NCBI GenBank assembly: GCA_029260765.1
Contig: JAJDCP010000060.1
Location: forward strand, 62,001 to 126,000
From: Planctomycetota bacterium
GTDB lineage: Bacteria > Planctomycetota > J058 > JAJDCP01
Reading direction: 5' to 3'
Length of the DNA: 64,000 bases
Part shown: positions 51,523 through 60,561 of the stretch, piece after piece
Position numbering within the stretch: the first letter of the stretch is position 1
How the letters are laid out: each line of letters opens with the position of its first letter
Notes under the pieces: model-generated
Seen by the model: only the letters and a program-made list of their open reading frames with translations
Databases searched by the model: none
What the model was told of the DNA's origin: nothing
Translations under genes and position numbers: made by a program

Positions 51523-52731
51523 TTGGGAAGACCTGCGGCCTGCTACTTCGACATGGTGTTGTGCCCGATCCATGTGGACCATGTGCCGCTGGTCGCGCCA
51601 CATCCCGTGATCGGACCGATCCTCGACGGCCACACCAAGACCTTGATCAACGGGCGTTTCGCCGCCCGGCAAGGCGACTTTGGGCTGCACGCTGCCTGCC
51701 AGGGTCCCAATCTGTTCATCATCGCGCAGGGCTCGCCGGTGGTCGACATCGATGGGCGGCCCGCGGCGCGCCAGGGTGACATCACACTGCACTGTGGGAT
51801 CCAACCAGGGGTGATCCTTAACGGGGCGCCCAATGTGCTGATCGGCGACGCACCCTACGGAGGCGGAGGACCGCCTCTGGCTCCGACCCCGCGGGTGGCG
51901 GCGGCGCAGCAACAACAGCGTGATGCGCTCGACACCCAGGCGGGTGGGGGCGGTCCGGTCGACAACCAGGCGCGGGCCGACCAGCCGGCCGATGGCGAGC
52001 CTGCCACACGGGCCGTGCCGGCGGCTGTCCAGGCTGAGCCTGCGGCGCCGCTCGATGGACCACCGGCTGCAGTCACGCCCGAGAGAGTCGAACAAGACCT
52101 CAAGAAAGACGCGGGCCAGCCGGATGAGCCGGCCAAGCCGGTCGTGGTGCTGGCGGGCACGATCAGCGACACCGCAGGCATCCCCATCCCACGTGAGACC
52201 GTCGTGTTGCTGCCCGAGCAGGGAGACGCCGAGCTCGCACGCAGCGTGTTGGACGCGCGGGGCCGCTACCTGTTCCGCGACATCGCCGCCGGGAAGTACC
52301 GCCTCGCCATCGTCGACCCGGACAGTGAGCCGTGGACAGAGGTTCCCCTCGCAGAGCCCGCGGGCGCAGCCGCTGCCGCCAAGGAATGGCCCGCGGACGG
52401 CCCCGACGTGTTGCTCGTGCGTGTGGTCGACAACGGCCTCGCTCCGCAAGCAGACCTGGCCTACCGGCTGAAGCTGCCCGGTTCGGTCCGCGAAGGGCGC
52501 ACCGACAAGCAAGGCGTGCTGTGTGAGCCTTCGGTACCGGCGGGTTCCCTCGAGCTCGAGCTGTCCGGCAAAGCCCATCCAGTGCCCAGTCAGAGCCCTG
52601 TGGCGCGCGTGCTCGCTCCCTTCGATCTGGTGCTGGCGGCCGGGGCGGGAGAAGAGGCGCGGCCCTTCCTGCATCAGCACGACGGTCCTGGTGGGCTCGA
52701 TCCGGTCGCTGATGGGCTCTGGGAGCTCTGA
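51523..52731 (+). CDS. PAAR-domain spike protein with beta-sandwich extension
   Basis: This 402-residue protein begins with a PAAR-type domain (about 1-115): [16 protein letters not shown], then the repeats ING-FAARQGD and [17 protein letters not shown] that form the sharp cone tipping contractile injection systems. A flexible Ala/Gln/Pro linker follows, then two carboxypeptidase-regulatory-like beta-sandwich domains (about 207-270 and 300-365) that could dock cargo. The TTG at 51523 puts the PAAR domain at the extreme N-terminus as expected. The next gene starts 39 bp downstream and encodes a peptidoglycan-directed protein, the likely cargo. No sheath or tube genes lie in the window. Confidence 0.82.
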   Translation: MGRPAACYFDMVLCPIHVDHVPLVAPHPVIGPILDGHTKTLINGRFAARQGDFGLHAACQGPNLFIIAQGSPVVDIDGRPAARQGDITLHCGIQPGVILNGAPNVLIGDAPYGGGGPPLAPTPRVAAAQQQQRDALDTQAGGGGPVDNQARADQPADGEPATRAVPAAVQAEPAAPLDGPPAAVTPERVEQDLKKDAGQPDEPAKPVVVLAGTISDTAGIPIPRETVVLLPEQGDAELARSVLDARGRYLFRDIAAGKYRLAIVDPDSEPWTEVPLAEPAGAAAAAKEWPADGPDVLLVRVVDNGLAPQADLAYRLKLPGSVREGRTDKQGVLCEPSVPAGSLELELSGKAHPVPSQSPVARVLAPFDLVLAAGAGEEARPFLHQHDGPGGLDPVADGLWEL

Positions 52732-52769
52732 GAGACAATGGCCGCCACGGCCCGAGCAGTGAGAGTTCA

Positions 52770-55490
52770 ATGAGCGGTGCAACCGGCAGTGCGATTCCTC
52801 AAACCCTCGAACAACTGCGCGAGGGCACCCAACTGGTGCTCGGGCCCGGTGGCGAGGCGGCGCCCTGGTGGCGTTGGCATGGTGGTCAGACCAGTGTGTT
52901 GGCTGTCGGCAGTCGGGTGTTGCGGGCCGGGCGGATCAAGCTCGAAGTCGAGAGCCTGAGCTTTGCAGACTTCAAGCTGCCGTTGGACAACCGCGTCTAC
53001 ACCAAGGCCTCCCCTCCGGAAAAGGCCACGGCGGCCGACAACTTCTTCGGCCGTGTGTTGACCCGCTTCGCAGCCAAGCCGGCCTACGACCAGGTCGTGC
53101 TGACCCATGCCGCGCGTCCCGACGCCGAGGCGCTGGCGCGCTTGCTGTATCTCGATGGCGGGCCGACGGCGCCGTTTGTGGTCAGCCGCGACGGCCGCAT
53201 TCTGCAGCTCTACGACCCGGACCTGGGGGCCGGTCGGCTGGGGCCCTGGAGCGCCGCGCAGCAGGCCCGTCAGCTCGGCGTGGTGTTGCTCGGTCTGGCT
53301 CATGCTCCGGGCAACAAGATGGATGTCGACTACGAGGTGACAACTTTCGACGGCCATCGCGGCTCCTTCCGGGGCTGGCGTTTCTTCGAAGACTACCCGC
53401 AAGCCCAACGCGCCGCGGCGGCCCGCCTGGGGGCCTACCTGTCGGTCAAGTACGGCATCCCCTGCCTCACGCTGCCTCCGCCGTTGCGCTACCGGGCTCT
53501 GGGCGAGGGACGTCTGGCCAAGTCGGGTTTCCGGGGCTTTCTGTCCGCGTGCCAGCTCACGGCGGGGCAGCAGTCGAAGGAGACACCCGGCCTCTGGGAC
53601 GAGACCGGCCTGCCTCCGCACTGGAATTGGACGGAATTCCTCGACAAGGTCGAGGCACAGGCTGGGCCGGCGGAGCAGAAACAACGCCCGCATCACAGCC
53701 AGGAGACCGTCGAGGTCGAAGACAAGGAGCTGGAAGGCGAAGAGGAAGAGGTGCGCGCACGGGTGGCGAATGCCGTCAAGAAACCCGACGAGCAGGATCC
53801 CGGCTTTGCCCTGGCCAGCTACCGCGTGGCCGCCTCCAAGCTGACCCAGCTGCATCTGGCCGACAAGCTGCGGGCGGCTCCCGGGGCGGCCCGCGGCCAG
53901 CTCGATCCGAGCCTGAGCAGCGCCAGCCGCGAGTTCCAGACGGCAGAGAAGTTGGAGCACACCGACGGCGCTCCGTGCCCGGCGACCCGCAAAGCCCTGC
54001 ACACCGCCGCGGCGGCACTCGATCGTCCAGGGCCGACGGAACGAGCGGCGGCCAAGCCCCATGTGCTGTCTGCGAACTGGGGGCCACTCGCGGATGGCAA
54101 ACGCCCTCTGGAGCTCTTGCTTGCCAACGTCCCCGATGGGCGGCCCCTGCGCGCTGAGATCTTCAGCAAGCAGACCAAGATCGCGGCCTTCGACACCGTC
54201 AGCGAGGCGGGGCGGGCGGTGTTGAACCTGCCGGTGGGACAGCTGGCTCGGCGTCATCCCGAAGTGCGGGACGTCGGTATGCGGGTCGAGGCCGAGGTCG
54301 TGGTCGGTACGGACAAGGCGCGCCGCGGCTTCGATTCCCCGGGTGCTCTCGAGGCGAGCTCTCCGCATTACGGCGGTTTTCAGCTGCGCTTGGGAGACCG
54401 GGACAAGGACAGCGTCTGGGGGGGCAAGTCCCGGCAGAAGCAGGGAGCCTTTGTCGACCAGCTGCAACGCGACCTGGCCAGCCTGGGCTACTGGGTGCAG
54501 CCGTTCCTGACTCCGGCCGGGCGCCAAACCCCTGAGAGTCTCGAGGTGTTCTCCGGCGTGTTCGACTCCTTGACGCGTGCGGCGCTGTTCTTGTTCCAAT
54601 GGGAACAGTCTGGTGAACGCAACCGGCTCGATATCCCGAGCATCGCGGGCAAACCTGCGGGCGAGGCCGAGAGCTGGACGCTGCTCAAAGAGAGCCTGGA
54701 AGAAGCCAAGACGCGCCACGATGGCCAACTCGATCCAGAGACTGCGCGTCTGCTCAAAGATGCCGTGCAGCGGCGTGTCAAGCGGCCCGGAGCCCCATGG
54801 CTGCTCGCCGCCCCCGGAGGGGCTCTGAGGCTGTTCCAGCTGCCTCCGTCAGCTTTCTACTGGTTGTCGCGGGCGATCAGCGCCGAAGAGTGGTTGCCGT
54901 ACGATGGTTGGGTGACCCGTGAGAGTCTGGAGCTGATCGAGCGTGCCAGCCGCACCTGGGCAGAGGCTCAGCCCGCAGACAAAGGGGCCCGCGCTATCGG
55001 CTTCGCCGGCCTGCCGGCGCTCAATGGCAAGGGAGACGAGGGCAACCAGTGGGATGTGGTGACGTCCCATCTCGCCAACTTCGAGGCGCCGGGCTTTGAG
55101 CCAGAAGCGGCCCTGCGTTTCGCCCGCCACTGGCTGGAGGCCGGAGTCCAGAACCTGGTCTTCAACTGTCCGTTCGTGATCGAAACCCTCAAGCGCTGGT
55201 CGGGGCGCAATGGGCGGGCGCCACAGCAGTTGCGTGCGGCCAGCAGCGAGCAGAAGTCGGGCGCCTGCAGCATGCAGATGCGCAGCCGCGTGGGGCCAGT
55301 CACGGCCAACCGCCTGCTGTATTGTGCACGTGCGGGCCAGCAACATCCTTCCCGCGAGAATCCCCTGACGGACCCGGACAAGCTCTGTCCGCACGCGGCG
55401 ACCTGTCCGATGGCCTTCCCCAGCGGCAAGTACTGGCAGCTCAATCAGGGCGACAAGAACCGCTTCGCCGACGGTCTGTTGGCGCAGTAG
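52770..55490 (+). CDS. Putative injected amidase with peptidoglycan-binding region
   Basis: This 906-residue protein has an N-terminal region of about 100 residues and then an amidase_2/PGRP-like domain (about 105-255). That domain shows VVLTHAARPD with a candidate zinc histidine, FVVSRDGRILQLYDP and LGVVLLGLAHAP. A charged linker follows at about 290-335. A peptidoglycan-binding-like region (about 555-670) contains FVDQLQRDLASLGYWV, and a C-terminal segment carries a CPHAATCP cysteine cluster. The family cuts the MurNAc-L-Ala bond, but the second zinc ligand is not obvious. There is no signal peptide, so delivery by the PAAR spike encoded 39 bp upstream is plausible. No immunity gene is recognisable next to it. 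Confidence 0.65.
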   Translation: MSGATGSAIPQTLEQLREGTQLVLGPGGEAAPWWRWHGGQTSVLAVGSRVLRAGRIKLEVESLSFADFKLPLDNRVYTKASPPEKATAADNFFGRVLTRFAAKPAYDQVVLTHAARPDAEALARLLYLDGGPTAPFVVSRDGRILQLYDPDLGAGRLGPWSAAQQARQLGVVLLGLAHAPGNKMDVDYEVTTFDGHRGSFRGWRFFEDYPQAQRAAAARLGAYLSVKYGIPCLTLPPPLRYRALGEGRLAKSGFRGFLSACQLTAGQQSKETPGLWDETGLPPHWNWTEFLDKVEAQAGPAEQKQRPHHSQETVEVEDKELEGEEEEVRARVANAVKKPDEQDPGFALASYRVAASKLTQLHLADKLRAAPGAARGQLDPSLSSASREFQTAEKLEHTDGAPCPATRKALHTAAAALDRPGPTERAAAKPHVLSANWGPLADGKRPLELLLANVPDGRPLRAEIFSKQTKIAAFDTVSEAGRAVLNLPVGQLARRHPEVRDVGMRVEAEVVVGTDKARRGFDSPGALEASSPHYGGFQLRLGDRDKDSVWGGKSRQKQGAFVDQLQRDLASLGYWVQPFLTPAGRQTPESLEVFSGVFDSLTRAALFLFQWEQSGERNRLDIPSIAGKPAGEAESWTLLKESLEEAKTRHDGQLDPETARLLKDAVQRRVKRPGAPWLLAAPGGALRLFQLPPSAFYWLSRAISAEEWLPYDGWVTRESLELIERASRTWAEAQPADKGARAIGFAGLPALNGKGDEGNQWDVVTSHLANFEAPGFEPEAALRFARHWLEAGVQNLVFNCPFVIETLKRWSGRNGRAPQQLRAASSEQKSGACSMQMRSRVGPVTANRLLYCARAGQQHPSRENPLTDPDKLCPHAATCPMAFPSGKYWQLNQGDKNRFADGLLAQ

Positions 55491-55505
55491 CTCCTGGCGG
55501 TCCAC

Positions 55506-58500
55506 TCACTCCTCGAACAGCGCCTGGAACGCCGGCAGCGGCCGCAGCACTGCCAGGTCGGGATCCCGTTCCCGGGCGTGCTCGAGATGGTCTTGCTGGA
55601 AACGCAGCTCCGCCTCGATCGCCTGTGTCTCCTCTGGTGATCGATGCGGTCGTCCGTGGAGCATGCGCACGAGGGCGCGCCGCCGCTCGAGGTCTTCTTG
55701 CAGCCAGCGCAGGGACTGGGCTCGCAGCGCCTCGGCTTCCGTAGCTTCTGCGCTTGTCGAGGCCAACGCGGCGGCGCAGGCGGCGTTGTAGAGATTCGGT
55801 CGCTCCAGCTCTGCAGCCAGCTCTTCGGACTCCAGAGCGATGAGGAAGCCGGCCACGGAGGCCTGGTAGGCGCCGCACCGGTAGTGGGCGTAGCCGAGCT
55901 CCAGAAACTCCGCAGGGCTGCGGGCCTGGCGTTCACCGGCCAGCAACTCGGTCTGCAGGATGTCCCTGCTTACGTCGAGTAGACGCCACTCGAGCTCTGG
56001 AAAACGACCGGCCAGCGCCTCGAAGCCGCCCCGCGCCTCGCGCAGCTGCGAGAGGGCGGCAGGGTACTGCGCGACTCCCTGGTAGGCAATCCCCAGTTGC
56101 CAGCGCGTCTCGACGAGATCCATGCGCAGCTCGGGATTGCCGGGTGCCCGGGCGGCGAGATCCTCCAGCAGCGTCACTGCTTCGAGTGTGATGTTGATCG
56201 CGCCCTCCTGGTCGCGAAGCTTCGCCCTCAGCTCTCCAAGCATTCCCAGAGAGATGGCCAACTCCTGCCGGATCGTGACGTGCGTGGAGTCGAGCTCGAC
56301 CAGACCGCGACGGATCCTCACCGTCTCCTCGAGCAGCCCGCGGGCGTGGTCGAGTTGGCGTTGCCAGTGGTAGAGCTCGGCAACCAGACTCAGCGCGACC
56401 GCGAGCTCGCTCTGCAGGGCGGCGTCCTGCGGTGCGCTTGCCGCCAGGCCTCGGCGAAGCAACAAGGCGGCCTCCGAAGCCTCGACCGCGCCCTCGAGGT
56501 CCCACACGTCGCGGCGTGCCTCCCCGATCTTCGCCCACGCGTAGCCGAGGTCGCGGCGAGCCGTCAGATCGGCGGGGTCGCGTGCCACCAGCTCCTCACG
56601 CAAGACCCTCGATTCCTCGAGGAAGGGCAGCGCCGTGTGAGGATCGGCCTGCCCCCGGAAAAAGTCGCCCAGGCGCTCAAGGGCCACGGACAGGTCGCGC
56701 CGCGCGCGTGAGCTCAAAGGCGCGCGCGCGAGCAGCGCACGGCAGATCTCCAGTTGCTCGTTGTAGCCGCGCAACGCGCGGGCATGATCGCCCTGCAGCT
56801 CCTGGACCTGTGAGAGCTTGTCCAGCGCGACGAACAGGTTTCGGCGCGCGTTGACGCTGGTAGAGTCCGCCTCCGCCAGCTCTCTTGAGGTCACCAGGGC
56901 CTGGCTGAAACACTTGAAGGCCGCCTCGATGTCGCCCAGCTCTTGCAGAGCTGCCCCAAGCCTCTCGAGGTCACTGCAGAGGTCGCGGCGCATGTCCGCG
57001 CTGCTCGGATCCTGGTGCACGAGCTGTGTGCTTATGCGCAGCGCCTCGCCGAAGGAGTCCTGCGCCTGCTCGAGCATGCCCAGACGCACCCTGAGAGCCC
57101 CGTCTGCGCGCAGAATCGCTGCGAGCTGTTGGGCGTCCCGTGCGCTTCCAGGGTCGAGGGCCACCAGCGCGCGGATGGCCTGGAGGGCCCGAGCGTAGGC
57201 GGCTGCGGCGGGCTCTAGCAATCCTTGTTGGATGCACAAGTCTGCCTGGTAACCGAGGCTCACGACCAGCTGCCGCCGGGCGCCTGCGCTGGAGGGATCG
57301 TGGGCCACAAGCGCCTCACGCAACTGCAGGCCTTCGTCGATCGCCTGACTGGCGGCCTGCAACGAACCGAGCTGCCTGTGGATCTCAGCGCTCAGATTCA
57401 GACAGCGAGAGAGCTCGGACGGGACCGAAACGCTGGGTACCCCGTCGAGAGGGATCGCCCTGTAGAGTTCCAGAGCAGCCGAAGCGGACCGCAACGCTGC
57501 GGTCAGCTGGCCCTGGTTGAGCCGCGCCCAGCCGACGGCTTCGAGATGGCTGGCCAGCAGCAGCTGCAGCCCGGAATTCTCGGGATTCTGGGTCGCTAGC
57601 CGTTGGGAGACTTCGAGCCCCTCGTCGTACGCTGCGAATGCGGCGGCCATGTCTCCCTGTTTGCGCAACACATTTGCGAAGCCATCCAGCGTTTGCGCCA
57701 GCTCGCGGTCTGCGTCAAGACTCTGCGAAGCCAACGCGCGGCAGAGCTCGAGGGCTTCTCTCAGGCATCGGCGCGCCGCGTCAAGATCGCCTTGTTGGTC
57801 TTTGATCGACCCCAGCTTGCGCAGCGCGCCGGCTAGCAGACGACGGTTGTCACTGCTCGCGTCACCCGCAACCAGCCTGCGCGCCGAATGCACGGCGCCG
57901 CTCAGCGCTTCGGCTGCCGCATCGGTACGCCCGGCCGCGAGTGCCAGCTGTCCGAGCAGGCTGAGGGTCGCCGTACGATGCATCGCGATGCCGCTGCGTG
58001 CTCCTTCGGTGGTTTGCAGGCGCGTCAGCTGCACCAGCACGGTGTCGAGAATGCGTTTCCGGAAGCCACGGATGTGGGCGCCCGGAACGTCCCCGAGCTC
58101 ATCGTTCACGCCGTGGACCAGGGTGTTGAAGCTCTCGAGCACCAAAATGTACTGATGGTTGGCGCGCTCGAGCTGGCGCGTGACTTCGGCCCGTTCGCGT
58201 TGGAGCTCCAGACCCCGCGCGTTGAGCGTGTCTGCCTGCACCCGCAGGTTGTCATTGACCTCTCTGAGCTGCAAGACGAAGCGCGCGCTCAGCCCCGCGA
58301 TGACGAGCAGAGCGATGACCACGGTGGCGGCGAGGCTGGTCGCCAGTCTTCGGTTGCGGCGCAGCCATTTGACAGCGCGTTCGCCCGGCGACGCGCGTCT
58401 CGCTGCGATGGGCTCGCCGGCGAGATAGCGTTGCAGGTCGTCTGCCAGCCGTTGCGCCGAGTCGTAGCGGGCTCCGGGCTCCTTCTCGAGGCACTTCAGG

Positions 58501-59381
58501 CAGATCGTCTCGAGGTCGGCATCGAGGTGCGGGGCGAGCTTCCGTGGTGCCTGCGGCTCGTGGGTCAACACCGCGTGCAGGATGTTCATGACGGTGGGGC
58601 CGGAAAAGGGCGGCTGGCCGGTCAGCAGCTCGTAGAGAGTGGCTCCCAAGGAGTAGATGTCCGCCCGCCGATCGACGGCCTCGAGCCGGCCATCGGCTTG
58701 TTCGGGGGGCATGTACGCGGGCGTGCCCATGATCTGGCCGCTGTGGGTCAACCCGTGTTCTTCTGGGGCCTTGACCTCTTTGGCCAGACCGAAGTCGGTG
58801 ATGATCGGGGCGCCCTCGGGATCGAGCAGGATGTTGGCGGGTTTGAGGTCGCGATGCAAGATCGCGTGCCGGTGTGCGTACGCCAGCGCGTTGGCGAGCT
58901 GCAGGCAGAGCTGCGCGGCCTCTCGGGGGGCGAGGCGCCCTTGTTCTTGGACGATGTCCTTCAGCGAGGGGCCCTCGATCAGGTCCATGACCAGGTAGGG
59001 CCGGCCATCCGCTTCGCCGACGCTGTGGATGCCCACGATGTTGGGGTGCCTCAGCCGAGCGGCAGCGCGCGCCTCGATGGCGAAGCGCTCGCGACGTGGG
59101 TCGCCTTCAGGGGCGTCGAGTTGCATCAATTTGACGGCCACCCGGCGGCCGAGCTGTGGGTGCCGCGCTGCAAATACGACCCCCATTCCGCCTCGAGCGA
59201 GCTCTCTCTCGATCACCAGTTCTCCAAGTGTCTCAGGAACCGGCGCGGCCAGGGGGAGCTCGTCGTTCGACGCCTGCGTGCTGGTTTCAGATCCTGAGGC
59301 AGCGCGGGGTAGGGGCCTGTTCCTGGTTATCTCGGTGGGATCCGCATCGGGTTCCTGCGGGCATTCTGGAGAGTCAGCCAT
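55506..59381 (-). CDS. Receptor-type Ser/Thr protein kinase with TPR tail (kinase C)
   Basis: This 1291-residue protein has a Pro/Glu-rich N-terminus, a complete Hanks kinase domain (about 55-315) and one membrane helix (near 350-372). About 900 residues of TPR-like repeats follow. The catalytic motifs are canonical: GGMGVV, AVKLM, HRDLKPANILL, TDFGLAKE and PEQADG. This differs from kinases A and B, which have HCD and DWG, and kinase C lacks their shared N-terminal tag, so it belongs to a separate subgroup. The tail repeats contain recurring LA-DP-S--ARR-L segments. The ATG at 59381 has AGAGGGA upstream. It is convergent with the PAAR-amidase operon. Confidence 0.88.
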   Translation of the reverse strand: MADSPECPQEPDADPTEITRNRPLPRAASGSETSTQASNDELPLAAPVPETLGELVIERELARGGMGVVFAARHPQLGRRVAVKLMQLDAPEGDPRRERFAIEARAAARLRHPNIVGIHSVGEADGRPYLVMDLIEGPSLKDIVQEQGRLAPREAAQLCLQLANALAYAHRHAILHRDLKPANILLDPEGAPIITDFGLAKEVKAPEEHGLTHSGQIMGTPAYMPPEQADGRLEAVDRRADIYSLGATLYELLTGQPPFSGPTVMNILHAVLTHEPQAPRKLAPHLDADLETICLKCLEKEPGARYDSAQRLADDLQRYLAGEPIAARRASPGERAVKWLRRNRRLATSLAATVVIALLVIAGLSARFVLQLREVNDNLRVQADTLNARGLELQRERAEVTRQLERANHQYILVLESFNTLVHGVNDELGDVPGAHIRGFRKRILDTVLVQLTRLQTTEGARSGIAMHRTATLSLLGQLALAAGRTDAAAEALSGAVHSARRLVAGDASSDNRRLLAGALRKLGSIKDQQGDLDAARRCLREALELCRALASQSLDADRELAQTLDGFANVLRKQGDMAAAFAAYDEGLEVSQRLATQNPENSGLQLLLASHLEAVGWARLNQGQLTAALRSASAALELYRAIPLDGVPSVSVPSELSRCLNLSAEIHRQLGSLQAASQAIDEGLQLREALVAHDPSSAGARRQLVVSLGYQADLCIQQGLLEPAAAAYARALQAIRALVALDPGSARDAQQLAAILRADGALRVRLGMLEQAQDSFGEALRISTQLVHQDPSSADMRRDLCSDLERLGAALQELGDIEAAFKCFSQALVTSRELAEADSTSVNARRNLFVALDKLSQVQELQGDHARALRGYNEQLEICRALLARAPLSSRARRDLSVALERLGDFFRGQADPHTALPFLEESRVLREELVARDPADLTARRDLGYAWAKIGEARRDVWDLEGAVEASEAALLLRRGLAASAPQDAALQSELAVALSLVAELYHWQRQLDHARGLLEETVRIRRGLVELDSTHVTIRQELAISLGMLGELRAKLRDQEGAINITLEAVTLLEDLAARAPGNPELRMDLVETRWQLGIAYQGVAQYPAALSQLREARGGFEALAGRFPELEWRLLDVSRDILQTELLAGERQARSPAEFLELGYAHYRCGAYQASVAGFLIALESEELAAELERPNLYNAACAAALASTSAEATEAEALRAQSLRWLQEDLERRRALVRMLHGRPHRSPEETQAIEAELRFQQDHLEHARERDPDLAVLRPLPAFQALFEE

Positions 59382-59632
59382 CTGCGGGTCCCTCTTGAGA
59401 TCGTGGCACAGGCATATCTTCGCATCGAACTGCAGAGACCGCCACAGCCTGGCCCCAGAGCGCTTTCTTGGGAGATGTCGATGGCTCGTTCGCTATCCGG
59501 AGCGCCTGCAACGACTTTGGACGAGCTGCTGGCACGGAGAGCAGGGATGCATTATAGACTAAAGTGGCTGATTCTAGAGATCCCGATCGCTCGAGTCGCG
59601 ATTGTGACCGATTCGCACTAGAGGAGGAACCG
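59382..59632. other. Divergent intergenic region between kinase C and the interrupted secreted protein
   Basis: About 250 bp holds no convincing gene. A 72-codon open frame at 59403-59621 has no ribosome site and no recognisable protein. ATTATAGACT at about 59551 is a possible -10 region for the + strand gene, whose GAGGAGG ribosome site precedes 59633. Confidence 0.4.
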
Positions 59633-60214
59633 ATGATCCGAAACCTGCTGGCAGCCTGCTGCCTGCTCGGTCTGGCTTTGCCTGCCGGATTGCTCGCCGA
59701 TGAGAAGCCGTCCAAGGCGCTCAAACGTGTGATCAAGACGACAGCGAAGGCGGGCAACTACGAACTGGAGACCCAGATCCGCGGGGGCCTCGCCCAGGGC
59801 GAAGACCACCAGATCAACTCCCTCGTGGTGTCTGCGTCGTATACGACCGAGCACTTCAAGAATCTGGTGCACTTCAGCGCGCCCTTCGAAGGCTTCCAGA
59901 TGGCTGGCGCCAACGGCGGTGCGAGTCTTCAAGAAGGCCAGTGGAAGACGCTCAACGGCTGCGATGAGGGCCGGAAGGCGAATAAGCTCTTCAAGTCGCT
60001 CGAAGAAGTTCTGGTGGACATCAAGAAGCTGTCCAAGACCGCCGAATGGGTCGACGCCGAACTGGCAGGACCCCAGCAACAGCATCTTGAGAGTGGAACG
60101 GTCAGCGATGCTGAGCTTCCGGTGCTGCGGCATCTGCGTGTCTACGGTCCGACCAAGATGGCAGTGGAGAAGTTCAGCGAGATACAGCAGTCTGGCTGCT
60201 TCGGCGCTGGCTGA
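59633..60214 (+). CDS. Secreted protein of unknown function, upstream part of an interrupted frame
   Basis: This 193-residue open frame has a clear signal peptide (LLGLALPAGLLADE, cleaved near 22). A beta-rich domain follows that I cannot name, with segments such as YELETQIRGG, NLVHFSAPFEGFQMAG and LRVYGPTKMAVEKF. It stops at a TGA at 60212-60214. The same reading frame stays open immediately afterwards for 90 codons and reads like the missing C-terminus, so the gene is probably longer in relatives. The ATG at 59633 has GAGGAGG upstream. The composition is not unusual for the window. Interpretations are nonsense mutation, readthrough or selenocysteine; see the findings. Confidence 0.7.
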   Translation: MIRNLLAACCLLGLALPAGLLADEKPSKALKRVIKTTAKAGNYELETQIRGGLAQGEDHQINSLVVSASYTTEHFKNLVHFSAPFEGFQMAGANGGASLQEGQWKTLNGCDEGRKANKLFKSLEEVLVDIKKLSKTAEWVDAELAGPQQQHLESGTVSDAELPVLRHLRVYGPTKMAVEKFSEIQQSGCFGAG

Positions 60215-60487
60215 AGCCCGAACCCACTCCTGTCCCGTGTGGACAGATCGTTCGGCCAGATGATGTATGATATTCACCTTTCCAGCGATGGCGAGACCAT
60301 CGAGCAGATCATCGTGACCTGCCTGACTGCGGCGCGGCCAGACAGCGGTGAGAAGACCAACACCGATGCCCAGGCCGCCCTCACGACTGAGGAGCATATG
60401 GCCTGGATCACGGTCATGAACGTCAGCCAGCTTGGCGAAGTGGCTCCCTTTGAGGTGCCCGGCGAGGCGGTAAAGTTCCTGCGTTGA
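60215..60487 (+). pseudogene. In-frame continuation after the TGA of the secreted protein gene
   Basis: Directly after the TGA the same frame continues for 90 codons to a stop at 60485-60487. It includes DRSFGQMMYDIHLSSDG and a regular alternation typical of beta strands. Its only start candidate (GTG at 60239) has no ribosome site, so independent translation is unlikely. It is best read as the C-terminal part of the upstream protein. A terminator follows 23 bp later, placing both parts in one transcription unit. Confidence 0.5.
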
Positions 60488-60509
60488 AGTAGCCCGAAAG
60501 CTGCTCTAC

Positions 60510-60533
60510 AAGCCCCGGTTCTGCCGGGGCTTT
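60510..60533 (+). terminator. Rho-independent-type terminator
   Basis: AAGCCCCGG at 60510-60518 pairs perfectly with CCGGGGCTT at 60524-60532 around a TTCTG loop, ending in TTT. It sits 23 bp after the interrupted gene and before the convergent membrane-protein gene, and is the best terminator in the window. Confidence 0.75.
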
Positions 60534-60561
60534 GCGCATCGGGGGGGGGCGCCGTGCGGCC

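Noticed and set aside
59403..59621. 72-codon open frame before the interrupted secreted protein gene
   Set aside because: No ribosome site and no protein-like pattern; it overlaps the likely promoter.
60239..60487. Independent 82-residue protein starting at GTG 60239
   Set aside because: No ribosome site, and the frame is continuous with the upstream protein across one TGA; better read as its C-terminus.
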